From the NCBI GenBank assembly GCA_943333125.1, contig CALQSB010000017.1:1-59396 (forward strand): DNA of 59,396 nt. The letters run 5' to 3'. Position numbers and translations under genes: made by a program. The notes beneath the pieces are model-generated. The model saw only the letters and a program-made list of their open reading frames with translations. It did not search any database and was not told the origin of the DNA. The DNA comes from Chitinophaga pinensis (lineage in GTDB: Bacteria > Bacteroidota > Bacteroidia > Chitinophagales > Chitinophagaceae). Below are positions 35,462 to 45,843 of this stretch, one piece after another; position 1 is the stretch's first letter, and each line of letters begins with the position of its first letter.

Positions 35462-38197
35462 TTGAAATATTTTATTTTATTTTTTGGGTTTATTTTCATT
35501 TCAATTATTTCTTTTGCACAGAAAGATTCGTATTGGCAACAAAAAGCAGATTTCAATATCGATGTCACCCTCAATGATTCATTAAAAACGCTAGATGGAA
35601 TTGTCCGTTTTACTTATCAAAATAATGCCCCAGATACGTTAACTTATATCTGGATTCATCTCTGGCCAAACGCTTATAAAAATGACCGAACAGCATTCAG
35701 CGATCAGTTACTGGAAAACAGAAACACGTCATTCTACTTTAGTGAAGAAGAAAAAAGAGGATACATTAACCAAATTAATTTCAAAGTAAACGATATTGCT
35801 GCTTCATTAATTGACAACCCGATTCATCAGGATATTGTAAAATTAATTTTACCTACTCCTTTATTTCCTCATTCATCTGTAAAAATAGAAACACCCTTTC
35901 ATGTAAAACTCCCATACAATTTTTCAAGAGGTGGTTATATTGGAAAGACCTTTCAAATTACTCAATGGTATCCGAAGCCAGCAGTTTACGACAAATCAGG
36001 CTGGCATGAAATTCCTTATCTTGATCAAGGTGAATTTTACAGCGAATTTGGCGACTATGAAGTAAATATCACTACACAAAAAGATTTCAAAATTGCCTCA
36101 ACCGGAATATTTCAAAATGAATTGATTTCAGGGAATTATAAAACCTTAAAATACAAGCAATCCAATATTCACGATTTTGCATGGTTTGCTGATAAAGACT
36201 TTATTATTGAACACGATACCATTCAATTGAATTCAGCAATTATTGATGTATATGCTTATCATTATTTTTCAAAATCTGATGACTGGAAAAAGGGTTTGAC
36301 GTTTATAAAAAATGCAATTAAAACAAAAAGTAATTGGGTGGGTGCATATCCTTACCACATAATAAGTGTTGTTGAAAGCCTGAGAGAAGGGAACGGTGGC
36401 ATGGAATATCCCACAATTACACTGGTCGATAAAACAGATGACAGTAAAGATCTTGATGCAATAATTAACCATGAAGTAGGCCACAACTGGTTCTATGGAA
36501 TTTTGGGAACCAATGAAAGAAGATTTCCATGGATGGATGAAGGTATTAATTCTTATTATGACAATAGGTATAAAAAATTATTTTACAGCGATGATTCTTT
36601 AATCAAAAATCCTGGCTCTTCTTTCTTTAATAATAAAGTGCCTGAAAATTTCGAAGATCTTTTAACCACCAGCATTGAAGCTCTTAAAAAAGACCAAGCA
36701 ATAAATACAAGTTCCGAGAATTTCAATATGCTAAATTATGATTTGATTGCTTATAACAAAACAGCGATGTGGATGCAATTAATGGAAAACAAACTGGGAC
36801 AACCTGTGTTAGACAGTATTATGCAAAACTATTTTCAACAATGGAAATTCAAGCACCCAGATCCCGAAGATTTTAAATCAATTGCTGAGGAAGTAAGTCA
36901 TCAAGATTTATCTGAACAATTTGCTTTACTATCTGCAAAAGGGAATTTAGAAAAACAAGAAAAAAAGAAAATCAGAATCACTGCTTTTTTTAATTTAAAA
37001 AACACAAACCGCTATCATTATATTTCATTTCTACCGATAGCCGGATATAATAACTATGATAAAGTTATGGCTGGTGGTGTAATTCATAATTATTCATTGC
37101 CGACAACAAAATTGCAATTTTTAATGGCCCCTTTATATTCATTTGAAACAAAGAAAGCGGCTGGTATCGGCCACATTTCATATACTTTTTATCCGGGAAG
37201 CAATGGACAGCGTTTAGTAATTTCATTAAATGGCGCCAGTTTCAGCAATAATGTTTTTGTTGATAACACAGGCAAAAGAAATTATCTGATTTTTAATAAA
37301 ATAGCACCCGGAATAAAATTTGTGTTCCCTAATAAAAATGCCAATAGCAGCATTACAAAATATATTCAGTGGAAAACATTTTTCATTAATGAAACCAATC
37401 TTAATTTTTTCAGAGATACCACACTTCAAGTTGACATAATCACCTACCCTGTTTCAAAAAGATATTTAAATCAACTCCAATTCGTAATTGAAAACAATCG
37501 TGTATTATATCCCTATAAAGGCAGTTTAATTTCAGAACAAGGTAACGGTTTTTTAAAATTTGGTTTCACCGGGAATTATTATTTTAATTATGTAAAAGAA
37601 GGAGGACTAAATGTTAGATTTTTTGCAGGTAAATTTATTTATACTGGAGCACAAACTTATAAAACAGCATATGAAACAGACCGATACCATTTGAATATGA
37701 GCGGAGCTAATGGATATGAAGACTATACGTACAATAATTATTTTACAGGAAGAAATGAATTTGAAGGACTGAGCAGCCAGCAATTGATGATTAAAGATGG
37801 CGCATTTAAAGTAAGATCAGAATTATTAAGCAGTAAAATTGGCAAAACAGATGACTGGCTGAGCGCGATGAACTTTACCACAACAATCCCCGACAGAATT
37901 AATCCATTAACCGTGCTTCCAATTAAACTACCTTTAAAAATATTCCTGGATATTGGTACTTATGCGGATGCCTGGAAAACAAATCCTTCTACTGAAAAGT
38001 TTTTATATGACGCAGGATTGCAATTGTCATTACTGAAAAACACGGTTAATATTTATTTTCCAATTCTTTACAGTAAATCATTCAGTGATTATTTTAAATC
38101 AACAATTACTGAAAAAAGATTTTTAAAAACAATTTCATTTAGTATTGATATTCAAAATATTTCTTTAAAAACTTTCATCCCACAAATTCCTTTGTAA
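35462..38197 (+). CDS. M1-family metallopeptidase, exported
   Basis: This 911-residue protein starts at a TTG with a signal peptide (about 1-19, ending FAQ). It has an N-terminal beta saddle domain, the GGMEYP motif, the zinc motif HEVGH (337-341) and Glu360 (HExxH-x18-E), as in aminopeptidase N. The C-terminal 400 residues are strand-rich and lack the usual helical ERAP domain signature. It should act in the periplasm or at the outer membrane on peptides. It lies between the sugar transferase and the FemAB-like gene, which begins at the very next base. Confidence 0.9.
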   Translation: MKYFILFFGFIFISIISFAQKDSYWQQKADFNIDVTLNDSLKTLDGIVRFTYQNNAPDTLTYIWIHLWPNAYKNDRTAFSDQLLENRNTSFYFSEEEKRGYINQINFKVNDIAASLIDNPIHQDIVKLILPTPLFPHSSVKIETPFHVKLPYNFSRGGYIGKTFQITQWYPKPAVYDKSGWHEIPYLDQGEFYSEFGDYEVNITTQKDFKIASTGIFQNELISGNYKTLKYKQSNIHDFAWFADKDFIIEHDTIQLNSAIIDVYAYHYFSKSDDWKKGLTFIKNAIKTKSNWVGAYPYHIISVVESLREGNGGMEYPTITLVDKTDDSKDLDAIINHEVGHNWFYGILGTNERRFPWMDEGINSYYDNRYKKLFYSDDSLIKNPGSSFFNNKVPENFEDLLTTSIEALKKDQAINTSSENFNMLNYDLIAYNKTAMWMQLMENKLGQPVLDSIMQNYFQQWKFKHPDPEDFKSIAEEVSHQDLSEQFALLSAKGNLEKQEKKKIRITAFFNLKNTNRYHYISFLPIAGYNNYDKVMAGGVIHNYSLPTTKLQFLMAPLYSFETKKAAGIGHISYTFYPGSNGQRLVISLNGASFSNNVFVDNTGKRNYLIFNKIAPGIKFVFPNKNANSSITKYIQWKTFFINETNLNFFRDTTLQVDIITYPVSKRYLNQLQFVIENNRVLYPYKGSLISEQGNGFLKFGFTGNYYFNYVKEGGLNVRFFAGKFIYTGAQTYKTAYETDRYHLNMSGANGYEDYTYNNYFTGRNEFEGLSSQQLMIKDGAFKVRSELLSSKIGKTDDWLSAMNFTTTIPDRINPLTVLPIKLPLKIFLDIGTYADAWKTNPSTEKFLYDAGLQLSLLKNTVNIYFPILYSKSFSDYFKSTITEKRFLKTISFSIDIQNISLKTFIPQIPL

Positions 38198-39124
38198 TTG
38201 GAATTAAAATATATACCATATAAAAATATCGATAAACTTAAGTGGGATAACTGTATTAACAACGCATGCAATAAATTGATTTACGCCGAATCTGTTTATC
38301 TTGACCATTTATCAGCAAACTGGGATGCCATTGTACTTAACGATTATGAAGCCGTTTTGCCGTTAACCTGGAAAAAGAAATTAGGCATCAAATACCTTTA
38401 TCAGCCTGCATTTTTTCAACAGGGAGGAATTTTCAGTAAAAAGAAATTAAGGGAAGATATTATAATCGCTTTTATTGAACTGGCTGCTTCCAAATTCAAA
38501 TTTGCAGAAATTACTTTTAATTATTTACATAACCCTCCGCAGAAAAATTCTTTTTACCAATCAAAACAATGCAATAATTATTTTTTTCAACTGGGGAAAT
38601 CATACTCGACAATTTTAAAACAATTCAGTCCTTATATAAAACAAAGATTAAATAGGCTTGAAAAGTTTAAATTAATTTACCGGCATTCAGATAATTACAA
38701 AGAAGCCATTAAGATTTACAAAGATCTATACAGCGATAAACTTCCTGATTTCAAAAAATCAGATTATGATCACTTTGAATTACTCTGTGAATATTACTCA
38801 AAAAAAAGCAGAATTATTGTTAGACAGGTTTATGATCAGGACGAAAACACACTGCTGGCCTGCGTTTTGTTATTGAAAGATGAAAACAGGATTTACAATA
38901 TCGCCTCATCTGTCTTTTCTGAAGGGAAAAGAAAACTGGCTAATTATTTTTTATACAATGAGGTTATCAATGAATTTTCCAATGAAAAATTGATTCTTGA
39001 TTTTGAAGGTTCGGACATTCCTGGTATTGCATACTTTTATAAAAACTGGGCTTCTGAGAATCAGCAATACACATTTATTAAATGGAACTTGTTGCCTGGC
39101 CCGATAAAATTATTTAAAAGCTAA
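38198..39124 (+). CDS. FemAB/GNAT-like acyltransferase domain protein
   Basis: This 308-residue cytoplasmic protein resembles GNAT/FemAB-type proteins: an N-terminal half with LPLTWKKKLGIKYLYQPAFFQQGG, and a C-terminal half with an acetyltransferase-like core (LLACVLLLKDENRIYNIASS then LILDFEGSDIPGIAYFYKNW). The start is TTG, immediately after the TAA of the M1 gene, so translation is probably coupled. Its stop overlaps that of the convergent methyltransferase. Substrate unknown. Confidence 0.7.
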   Translation: MELKYIPYKNIDKLKWDNCINNACNKLIYAESVYLDHLSANWDAIVLNDYEAVLPLTWKKKLGIKYLYQPAFFQQGGIFSKKKLREDIIIAFIELAASKFKFAEITFNYLHNPPQKNSFYQSKQCNNYFFQLGKSYSTILKQFSPYIKQRLNRLEKFKLIYRHSDNYKEAIKIYKDLYSDKLPDFKKSDYDHFELLCEYYSKKSRIIVRQVYDQDENTLLACVLLLKDENRIYNIASSVFSEGKRKLANYFLYNEVINEFSNEKLILDFEGSDIPGIAYFYKNWASENQQYTFIKWNLLPGPIKLFKS

Positions 39125-39960
39125 TCCGGCTTTTTGATTTCTAAAAAAACCTCATCCGTTTGAATCGCATAAATATAAAATGGTTTTAGCATTTCATATT
39201 TTTTACAGGATACCGTAAATCCCGTTTTCAACAATCTGTTTATATAATCGTTAAGCTCATATATCCTTACATGATCCCGCTGTCCATACAATGCTGATTG
39301 TAATTTTGGATTATCCATTAAAGGTGTTTCCAATGTTTCAGCTATCGATTCTGAATAGGGCACCTGAAGAATAGCCACACCTCCTCTTTTTAAAACCCTG
39401 AAAATCTCTTTCATCGCATCCGCATCATCGGGAATATGTTCAAGAATATGATTGGCAATGACTAAATCAAAATAATCATTTTCAAAACTTAATAATGTAG
39501 CATTTTCTTTTCTGATATCCTTATCAATATTTTTGTAATACCCCGGAAACAAATCTGCAGTTACCAGCTTTGATCGATCTTTCAGAAAATTAAAAATATT
39601 TTTTTCGGGAGAGAGGTGTAAAATATTTTTATTACTGATGTCAATCTTCGTTTTAAGGATTGCCATGACCAATCTTTCTCTTGCTGTAGATAAACAAAAA
39701 GGACAAAGTATGTTCTTTCCGTAACCCGCCACCACATTGCTTATAGATAAAGCTTGCTGATTTTCAGGCTCAGGATAATCATCAACGAATTTTAAATATT
39801 GATGTCCGCAAAAATTACATTCTAGGCCTTTTCCTTTGTATTTTGAAAACAGCATTCTATAATATTCTCTTTTAATTTTAAAAAGAATATTACGATAACC
39901 TGATTGCAAAGGATGATAAATTTCTAACGACTTTAAAATATTTTTGATTTGCTGATTCAA
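39121..39960 (-). CDS. Class I SAM-dependent methyltransferase with zinc-knuckle N-terminus
   Basis: The protein of about 279 residues has a two-CxxC metal-binding module (CNFCG and CPFC) followed by a Rossmann methyltransferase: NILHLSPEKN, DLVIANHILEHIPDDADAM and RVLKRGGVAILQVP. The acceptor is unknown. The frame is open to a TTG at 40017, which would overlap ispD by 35 bases; I prefer the TTG at 39960 because it avoids the overlap and keeps the NQQIKNILKSL segment at the N-terminus. Its stop overlaps that of the FemAB-like gene. Confidence 0.85.
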   Translation of the reverse strand: MNQQIKNILKSLEIYHPLQSGYRNILFKIKREYYRMLFSKYKGKGLECNFCGHQYLKFVDDYPEPENQQALSISNVVAGYGKNILCPFCLSTARERLVMAILKTKIDISNKNILHLSPEKNIFNFLKDRSKLVTADLFPGYYKNIDKDIRKENATLLSFENDYFDLVIANHILEHIPDDADAMKEIFRVLKRGGVAILQVPYSESIAETLETPLMDNPKLQSALYGQRDHVRIYELNDYINRLLKTGFTVSCKKYEMLKPFYIYAIQTDEVFLEIKKPD

Positions 39961-39982
39961 TGTAATTATGATGAATCTTAGA

Positions 39983-40651
39983 TTATTTATTTTCGAGAAT
40001 TTTTTCTGCGAGTACAAAATCTATGGGAAATGTAATTTTAATATTATTTTCTTCGCCTTCGATCAGATGAATTTCGAAACCAGCGGCTTCCATAACAGCG
40101 GCTTCATCTGTAAACATTTCATTGTATTCTGCTTCAAATGCTGAAATTAAATTCTTGCTTAAAAAAGCCTGTGGGGTTTGTACCAGTTTTACTGTTGACC
40201 TTTCGATTGAATTGTTTTTTGAGCCAGTAATCATTCTCACGCTGTCTCTTGAAGAAATGACAGGCACAACCGCTCCTTTTTCAATAGCCGCAACAATACT
40301 TCTGTTGATTAAATCTTCTGTCACCAGACATCTAACGGCGTCGTGGACCAGCACTACGGAGTCTTCATTAATCATTTGCAATCCGTTCTTTACAGAATGA
40401 AACCGAGTCTGTCCACCTGCTGTAACAATAATATCCTTGCCTTTAAAATATTGATTAATAATTTCATTCCCCATATCAATAAAATCTCGAGGCAGCACTA
40501 AAATGATAGTAATATCATCAGCGGCCTTGAGAAAAGAATTAATAGTATAAAAAAGTAACGGCCTTTCTTTAAGGGATAAAAATTGTTTGGGCAAATCAGT
40601 TTTCATTCTGCTTCCACTTCCGCCAGCAACTAAAACTGCAAATTTTTTCAT
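39983..40651 (-). CDS. ispD: 2-C-methyl-D-erythritol 4-phosphate cytidylyltransferase
   Basis: IspD makes CDP-ME from MEP and CTP in the isoprenoid pathway. The 222 residues contain the CTP loop VAGGSGSRMKTDLPKQFL and VLVHDAVRCLV, plus TPQAF near 170, all diagnostic. It pairs functionally with ispH at 7645. ATG start. It is followed by the methyltransferase on the same strand. Confidence 0.95.
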   Translation of the reverse strand: MKKFAVLVAGGSGSRMKTDLPKQFLSLKERPLLFYTINSFLKAADDITIILVLPRDFIDMGNEIINQYFKGKDIIVTAGGQTRFHSVKNGLQMINEDSVVLVHDAVRCLVTEDLINRSIVAAIEKGAVVPVISSRDSVRMITGSKNNSIERSTVKLVQTPQAFLSKNLISAFEAEYNEMFTDEAAVMEAAGFEIHLIEGEENNIKITFPIDFVLAEKILENK

Positions 40652-40674
40652 TGAATTATTTCTTGTATTGCTGA

Positions 40675-41631
40675 TTAAGCTTCTTTGTAGAATCCGATTT
40701 TCTGTTCGCCTTTGCTGTTCTTCATTGCCCTGTACATTCCTGCACTATTAAATACCATCGCAGTATTACCGGCGGCGTCAACGCCAATCATTCCACCCTC
40801 GCCTTTTAGATTAATTAATTTATGATGCACAACTTCATTCATAGCGTCTTGAAGTGAGTAGCCTTTGTATTCCATTATTGCATTTACATCATGAGCAGCT
40901 ACGGCTCTGATAAATGGCTCACCGTGTCCAGTGCAGCTAATTCCGCAAGTTTTATTATTTGCGTAAGTGCCGGCACCGATAATTGGACTGTCTCCTATTC
41001 TGCCATACCTTTTATTCGTCATTCCTCCTGTACTTGTTGCCGCCGCAATATTTCCCTGTTTGTCAACAGCAACGGCTCCTACTGTTCCAAATTTTTTATC
41101 TTTCATCAACTCGGCAATATCCTGATGAGTATGATCTAAAGAATACGTATCACTGTCTCTGATTTCTTTCCATTGATCATATCTGAACTGAGAAAAGAAA
41201 TATTCATCGGGTTCCAATTTAAGACCGCGCTTAATAGCGAAATCATTTGCTCCTTTTCCACTTAAAAAAACATGATTGCTGTTGGTCATCACTTCATAAG
41301 CCAGTTCTATTGGATTACGCACGTTTCTTACCCCGGCAATTGAGCCTGCTTTTAATGTAGCGCCATCCATAATTGCCGCATCCATTTCCTGAACACCTTT
41401 TTTTGTAAATACTGATCCTCTCCCTGCATTGAATAATATATGATCTTCAAGCATGGTGATAGCCGCTCTGACTGCATCAACTGAAGTGCCTCCATTTTCA
41501 AGTATTGAATATCCTTTACTCAGAGCCGCCTCTAATCCGGAACTGTATGCGGCTTCCAGCTCTACTGTCATGTCAGACTTTAATATGGTACCTGCTCCAC
41601 CGTGAATTACTATTGAAAAAGGTTGCTGCAT
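40675..41631 (-). CDS. Isoaspartyl peptidase / L-asparaginase (Ntn hydrolase)
   Basis: This 318-residue plant-type asparaginase cleaves itself before the threonine nucleophile, Thr183 in KKFGTVGAVAVD. The oxyanion and glycine-rich GGAGT and FNAGRGSVF loops and the TSTGGMTNKRYGRIGDSP region match the family. It has no signal peptide and should act in the cytoplasm on isoaspartyl dipeptides or asparagine. The 135-base upstream spacer holds no clear signal. Confidence 0.93.
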   Translation of the reverse strand: MQQPFSIVIHGGAGTILKSDMTVELEAAYSSGLEAALSKGYSILENGGTSVDAVRAAITMLEDHILFNAGRGSVFTKKGVQEMDAAIMDGATLKAGSIAGVRNVRNPIELAYEVMTNSNHVFLSGKGANDFAIKRGLKLEPDEYFFSQFRYDQWKEIRDSDTYSLDHTHQDIAELMKDKKFGTVGAVAVDKQGNIAAATSTGGMTNKRYGRIGDSPIIGAGTYANNKTCGISCTGHGEPFIRAVAAHDVNAIMEYKGYSLQDAMNEVVHHKLINLKGEGGMIGVDAAGNTAMVFNSAGMYRAMKNSKGEQKIGFYKEA

Positions 41632-41766
41632 TTAATTTTACTATTATTTATTCAAATTTATTTAAATTAAAATAGAGTACCGATAATTTTTTTTACAGGA
41701 AAATGCGATAGATGGAAAAATCACAGAATATGACAACGATAGAGCCGTTTTTAATGAAATCTGATT

Positions 41767-42801
41767 TTATTTTGAGAGATTCCACTGTATTTGTTTAATT
41801 ATTGTTTCGGGATTGATTTGCTCCATACAGGCGTGGTCTCCTCTGAAACATTTTTTATTTCCATATACCGAACAAGGCCTGCAATTAAGTTGAACATCGA
41901 TGATATTATTTTCGTGTTGACCCCAGCCATAAAACCCTGCAAAAGGATGAGTGGGGCCCCAAACACTGACAACCGGAACATTAAACAGGGAAGCGAGATG
42001 CATATTTGCCGAATCCATACTGCACATAAGTTTCAGATTGCTGATAATGGCCAGCTCTTCCTGTAAATTATATTTACCAGCAACATTAAAAACATTTCCC
42101 TTGAATTCATTTTGCCATTCTTCTAAAATCATTTGTTCCGCATTGCCGCCACCAAAAAGAAAAATTCTGAAATTCATTTTACTCATTCCTTCAACCACTG
42201 ATTTCATTTTTTGAAGAGGATACATTTTTTCTGCATGTTTGGCAAATGGTGCAATTCCGATATTGATGGTATTTTCAAAGAGAGCTCTTGCATTTACCGG
42301 TAATGATAATTTGGAATAATGTAATGCGGAAGGATTTAATGAAACAGGATAACCCATTTGCCGAAATACTTCTGCATATCTTTCAAATCCTGAAGGAAGC
42401 TGATGAAGGAATTTATTTTTTTGGGAAGTAAGTTTTTTCTTTTCAGATCTTCCTTTATCAATTGAAACTATTTTAACTCCGGTGAGTCTAAAATAAAACT
42501 TCAATACATTAGTGCGCAACACCTGATGTAAATCTGCGATAGCTGCTATTTTACCTGTTTGACCAATTTGTTTAAACAAACGGTACAATCCAAAAATGCC
42601 GGAGTGTTTACCTTTCAGATCTGCTGCTACAAAATGACAGCGATTTATTTCAGAAAAAAGCGGAGCAAATTTTTTATCCGATACGAAAGTTAATTTTAAT
42701 TGAGGGTGATCATGTAATAAATGTCTGATCACCGGCACCGTCATTGCCACATCACCCATAGCCGAAAATCTTATGGCGACAATATGTTTGATGTTTTTCA
42801 A
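41767..42801 (-). CDS. Glycosyltransferase family 9 (heptosyltransferase-like)
   Basis: This 344-residue protein starts IRFSAMGDVAMTVPVIRHL, the GT9 N-terminal motif, and has IGIAPFAKHAEKMYP and MDSANMHLASLFNVPVVSVWG in the C-terminal sugar-nucleotide lobe. GT9 enzymes add heptoses to lipopolysaccharide core. It starts 2 bases after the DUF4254 gene, a pairing typical of Bacteroidota. The donor sugar is unknown. Confidence 0.93.
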   Translation of the reverse strand: MKNIKHIVAIRFSAMGDVAMTVPVIRHLLHDHPQLKLTFVSDKKFAPLFSEINRCHFVAADLKGKHSGIFGLYRLFKQIGQTGKIAAIADLHQVLRTNVLKFYFRLTGVKIVSIDKGRSEKKKLTSQKNKFLHQLPSGFERYAEVFRQMGYPVSLNPSALHYSKLSLPVNARALFENTINIGIAPFAKHAEKMYPLQKMKSVVEGMSKMNFRIFLFGGGNAEQMILEEWQNEFKGNVFNVAGKYNLQEELAIISNLKLMCSMDSANMHLASLFNVPVVSVWGPTHPFAGFYGWGQHENNIIDVQLNCRPCSVYGNKKCFRGDHACMEQINPETIIKQIQWNLSK

Positions 42802-42803
42802 AA

Positions 42804-43412
42804 TTATTTTGAATGCTGATGATACAATACAGGATTTAAAGACGGATCGTTATACATTTTCATTTGCTTGTACACCTTCATGTATTTTTTTCCTGATTCA
42901 ATATCAGCAACTAAAGTATTGATGGCTAAAGACAAATCTGTATTTTGTTCGAGCAAAATATTTAATTTATCCATGCAGGATTTACGATGAGTTTCAGCTG
43001 CATTTTCCCGCTGAGCCTCAACTCTCATGTGAAATATTTTTAAGGCAAGTATAGATAACCTGTCAATTGCCCAGGCTAAGCTTTCGGTATTTATTGTTGC
43101 CTCACTTACACATTTTACTTGATTGTATTTATCCAGAAAATAACTGTCGATGTATTCTACCATATCCGTTCTTTCCTGATTGCTGGCATCGATTCTACGT
43201 TTGAGTGCCAATCCATCTACAGGAGAAATTTCAGGATTACGAACGATGTCTTCAAGATGCCATTGCACGGTATCAATCCAGTTTTTCTGGTACAATAAAA
43301 ACTCGATTTTTTCAACAGGATATGGATTTAAGGCTATCGCATCCACATCATCATTCACATGGTAATCAGAAATACTCTGATCAAATATTAAATTACACAG
43401 TTCGGCTAACAT
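42804..43412 (-). CDS. DUF4254 protein
   Basis: This 202-residue all-helical cytoplasmic protein belongs to DUF4254: YQKNWIDTVQWHLEDIVRNP, GLALKRRIDASNQERTDMVE and KKYMKVYKQMKMYNDPSLNP are its hallmarks. The function is not known; its constant placement next to GT9 transferases suggests a part in lipopolysaccharide synthesis. It lies 63 bases from the permease gene upstream. Confidence 0.93.
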   Translation of the reverse strand: MLAELCNLIFDQSISDYHVNDDVDAIALNPYPVEKIEFLLYQKNWIDTVQWHLEDIVRNPEISPVDGLALKRRIDASNQERTDMVEYIDSYFLDKYNQVKCVSEATINTESLAWAIDRLSILALKIFHMRVEAQRENAAETHRKSCMDKLNILLEQNTDLSLAINTLVADIESGKKYMKVYKQMKMYNDPSLNPVLYHQHSK

Positions 43413-43475
43413 ATCAGGTAATGCTTATTTTTTTGAACACAAAATTATTAATCGAATTTTATATTTTTAGCTTTA

Positions 43476-44900
43476 TTAAGATTTTTGTTTTTTATTGGCT
43501 ACCGCAAGATAATAAAGTGGAATTCCAATCAATGTAATAATCAAGCCAGGCCAGGTAAACTGAGGTTTATATATGATCAACAAAGTACAAAAGCTGATGC
43601 CCATTAAAATATAAATCACAGGCAATACAGGATAACCAAAAGCTTTGTATGGTCTTTCTGCATCAGGACGTTTTTTTCTTAAAATAAAAATACCCAAGAT
43701 GGTGAGTACGTAAAATATCACCACGATAAATGAAACCATATCCAGTAAATCGCCATATTTTCCACTTAGACAAAGTGCGCAAGCCATAATACATTGAATC
43801 CATAAAGCCCATTCAGGAACCGCATTCTTATTTAATCTGTCTGCTTGTTTGAAAAAAAGACCATCATGAGCCATTGTGTAATACACTCTGGCTCCGGCAA
43901 GAATCAATCCATTGTTACAACCAAAAGTGGAGATCATAATCATAATAGCAATGATGATAGTACCACTGCTTCCGAAAATTGCTTCTGAAGCACTTAATGC
44001 AACACGATTATCTTTTGCAAAAGCCAGTTCATGCAAAGGAACCGTTGCGAGATAAACCACATTTATCAATACATAAATCAGGGTTACAATCAAGGTGCCC
44101 ATAAACAAACTCATCCCGATATTTTTCTTTGGATTTTTTATTTCTCCTGCAATGAAGGTTACATTATTCCATGCATCACTGCTGAAAATACTTCCTACCA
44201 TTGCGCTGGCTATTGCGCCGAGAATAGCTCCATTCACTAAAGGTTGAGCACTAACGATGCCATCAATTTTTGTAAGATGCTGAACCATCCATGGGTTTTG
44301 CCAGTTTGCTTTCCATACATCCCATTTAAAAGCGATGAAACCGGCAATGATAAGTCCGAATAGTGATATTAATTTAGTTGAAGTAAAAATGGTTTGAATA
44401 ATTTTTCCGGTTTGTATTCCTTTTGTATTAATGAGTGTCAATAATAAAATCAACGCTATTGCAACGACCTGAGCATAATGAACAGACAAGCCCATGACTA
44501 TAAAAGTATTACTGTCATCCCAGGCCAGTGAAGGAAAAAAGTATCCTGCAAATTTTGCAAAACCTACAGCTACTGCAGCTATGGTTCCGGTTTGAATTAC
44601 AGAGAAGAAACTCCAACCATATAAAAATCCAACCAAAGGATTATAGGATTCTTTTAAGTACACATATTGCCCGCCTGCTTTTGGAAACATAGCACTAAGC
44701 TCACCATAACTTAAAGCGGCAATCAATGTCATAAAGCCTGTAATCAACCATACTGCGATCAACCAACCCGCGCTGCCTAAGTCTTTAAGCATATCCGCGC
44801 TTACAATAAAAATACCGGAACCAATCATAGATCCGGCAACAATCATAGTGGAATCAAATAGTCCTAATGTAGGCTTGAATGAATTGTTAGTTTCTGACAT
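43476..44900 (-). CDS. APC-family amino acid permease
   Basis: This 474-residue integral membrane transporter has about 12 hydrophobic helices. The start matches the APC pattern: DSTMIVAGSMIGSGIFIVSADM, with FPKAGGQYVYLKESYNP later. Substrate is not clear; such proteins carry amino acids with protons or by exchange. It is a likely single gene: an OmpH terminator lies upstream at 44922-44945. Confidence 0.92.
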   Translation of the reverse strand: MSETNNSFKPTLGLFDSTMIVAGSMIGSGIFIVSADMLKDLGSAGWLIAVWLITGFMTLIAALSYGELSAMFPKAGGQYVYLKESYNPLVGFLYGWSFFSVIQTGTIAAVAVGFAKFAGYFFPSLAWDDSNTFIVMGLSVHYAQVVAIALILLLTLINTKGIQTGKIIQTIFTSTKLISLFGLIIAGFIAFKWDVWKANWQNPWMVQHLTKIDGIVSAQPLVNGAILGAIASAMVGSIFSSDAWNNVTFIAGEIKNPKKNIGMSLFMGTLIVTLIYVLINVVYLATVPLHELAFAKDNRVALSASEAIFGSSGTIIIAIMIMISTFGCNNGLILAGARVYYTMAHDGLFFKQADRLNKNAVPEWALWIQCIMACALCLSGKYGDLLDMVSFIVVIFYVLTILGIFILRKKRPDAERPYKAFGYPVLPVIYILMGISFCTLLIIYKPQFTWPGLIITLIGIPLYYLAVANKKQKS

Positions 44901-44914
44901 AGTAAATATTTAGA

Positions 44915-44945
44915 TAAAAAAAATCCCGTTAAAGATAACGGGATT
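44915..44945 (-). terminator. Intrinsic terminator of ompH
   Basis: AATCCCGTT (44922-44930) pairs with AACGGGATT (44937-44945) around a 6-base loop, followed on the minus strand by a T-run. It lies 24 bases after the ompH stop and just before the permease ATG. Confidence 0.88.
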
Positions 44946-44969
44946 GAAGATAACAATTCTTTTGCAATT

Positions 44970-45578
44970 TTATTTATTCTCGGAATCGATCATTTCATTC
45001 ATGCCGGTAATTACATCACTGGTAATATTATTGGTGGTGTCTTTAAACACCATATAATCCAGACCATTTCCTGTTGAGAAAATGTAATTGAATTTGTTGT
45101 TCTTATTGTACTCTTCTAAAAAACCTTTTAGTTTTTGTTGAATGCCATCCATGAATTTGTAGCTCTTCTCATTTAATTTTTGAGTAAGCACTTGTTTTTT
45201 TGTATCAATCTCTTGTTGTTGTTGAACTAAATTAGCCTGAAATTCTTCAGCCTCTGATTGTGTGATTGATTTTCCTTTTTTTAGAAAATTATTTTTTTGA
45301 TTTTCAAGATTGCGATAACCGGATTCCCATTCTGATTCAATGGCTTCCTGCTCTGTCTCCAGTGCCTTTCTGTTATTTTTAATAAAAGTTATTTTTTCAT
45401 TTAAAGAATCCAGATCTACATAAGCGATGCAAGGCGCCGAATTCATTCCGGGTTTACAAGATGACAACATTGGTTTTACTTTTTTCTCGCAAACTTTTGT
45501 TCCGGAAAAATGGAGATAGTATAAAATTCCAACGGCAAACAGTAATACGATATTCAGAATAAGGGAAAATTGCTTCAT
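44970..45578 (-). CDS. OmpH/Skp-like periplasmic chaperone
   Basis: This 202-residue protein has an N-terminal membrane or signal segment (about 5-25), a CxxxxxC-like spacer, and a long coiled-coil region (about 60-150) rich in Glu, Lys and Gln with the AYVDLDSLNEK start typical of OmpH/Skp. Skp chaperones hold outer-membrane proteins. The Cys31 and Cys41 region is unusual. It has its own terminator and is unrelated to the rpoC upstream beyond orientation. Confidence 0.8.
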   Translation of the reverse strand: MKQFSLILNIVLLFAVGILYYLHFSGTKVCEKKVKPMLSSCKPGMNSAPCIAYVDLDSLNEKITFIKNNRKALETEQEAIESEWESGYRNLENQKNNFLKKGKSITQSEAEEFQANLVQQQQEIDTKKQVLTQKLNEKSYKFMDGIQQKLKGFLEEYNKNNKFNYIFSTGNGLDYMVFKDTTNNITSDVITGMNEMIDSENK

Positions 45579-45653
45579 GATTTTTTAAATTGTCGCAGCA
45601 AGATAAATACAAACAATTATACTACAATAACTGAGCGTAAAATTTAGTAAAGT

Positions 45654-45833
45654 TTAACCCGGATTTTGCAGTTGGAATCGTGACGAAAGGAAAAAAGGCA
45701 ATAAATACGGGAGGTTGAGTCGATATTTTGGACGAGAGCATAATAAATGATGAAGAGATCAAAATATCAATCTAACGCTTTTCTTTGAAGCTTTTTTTTC
45801 TTGTAATAGATTTCAACTTCAAGTTCTGGATTA
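45654..45833. repeat. Dispersed ~180-bp palindromic element, copy 2
   Basis: Copy 2 starts TTAACCCGGATTTTGCAG and lies in the spacer between rpoC and the ompH gene. The left arm is intact, but the right arm has decayed (TTTCAACTTCAAGTTCTGG instead of TTTCAACTGCAAAATCTGG), so the terminal stem is partly lost. The central arms GATATTTTG / CAAAATATC are retained. The copy has the same orientation as the others. The rest of the 45579-45898 spacer holds the rpoC terminator and nothing else that I recognise. Confidence 0.88.
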
Positions 45834-45843
45834 GCTGTGATTA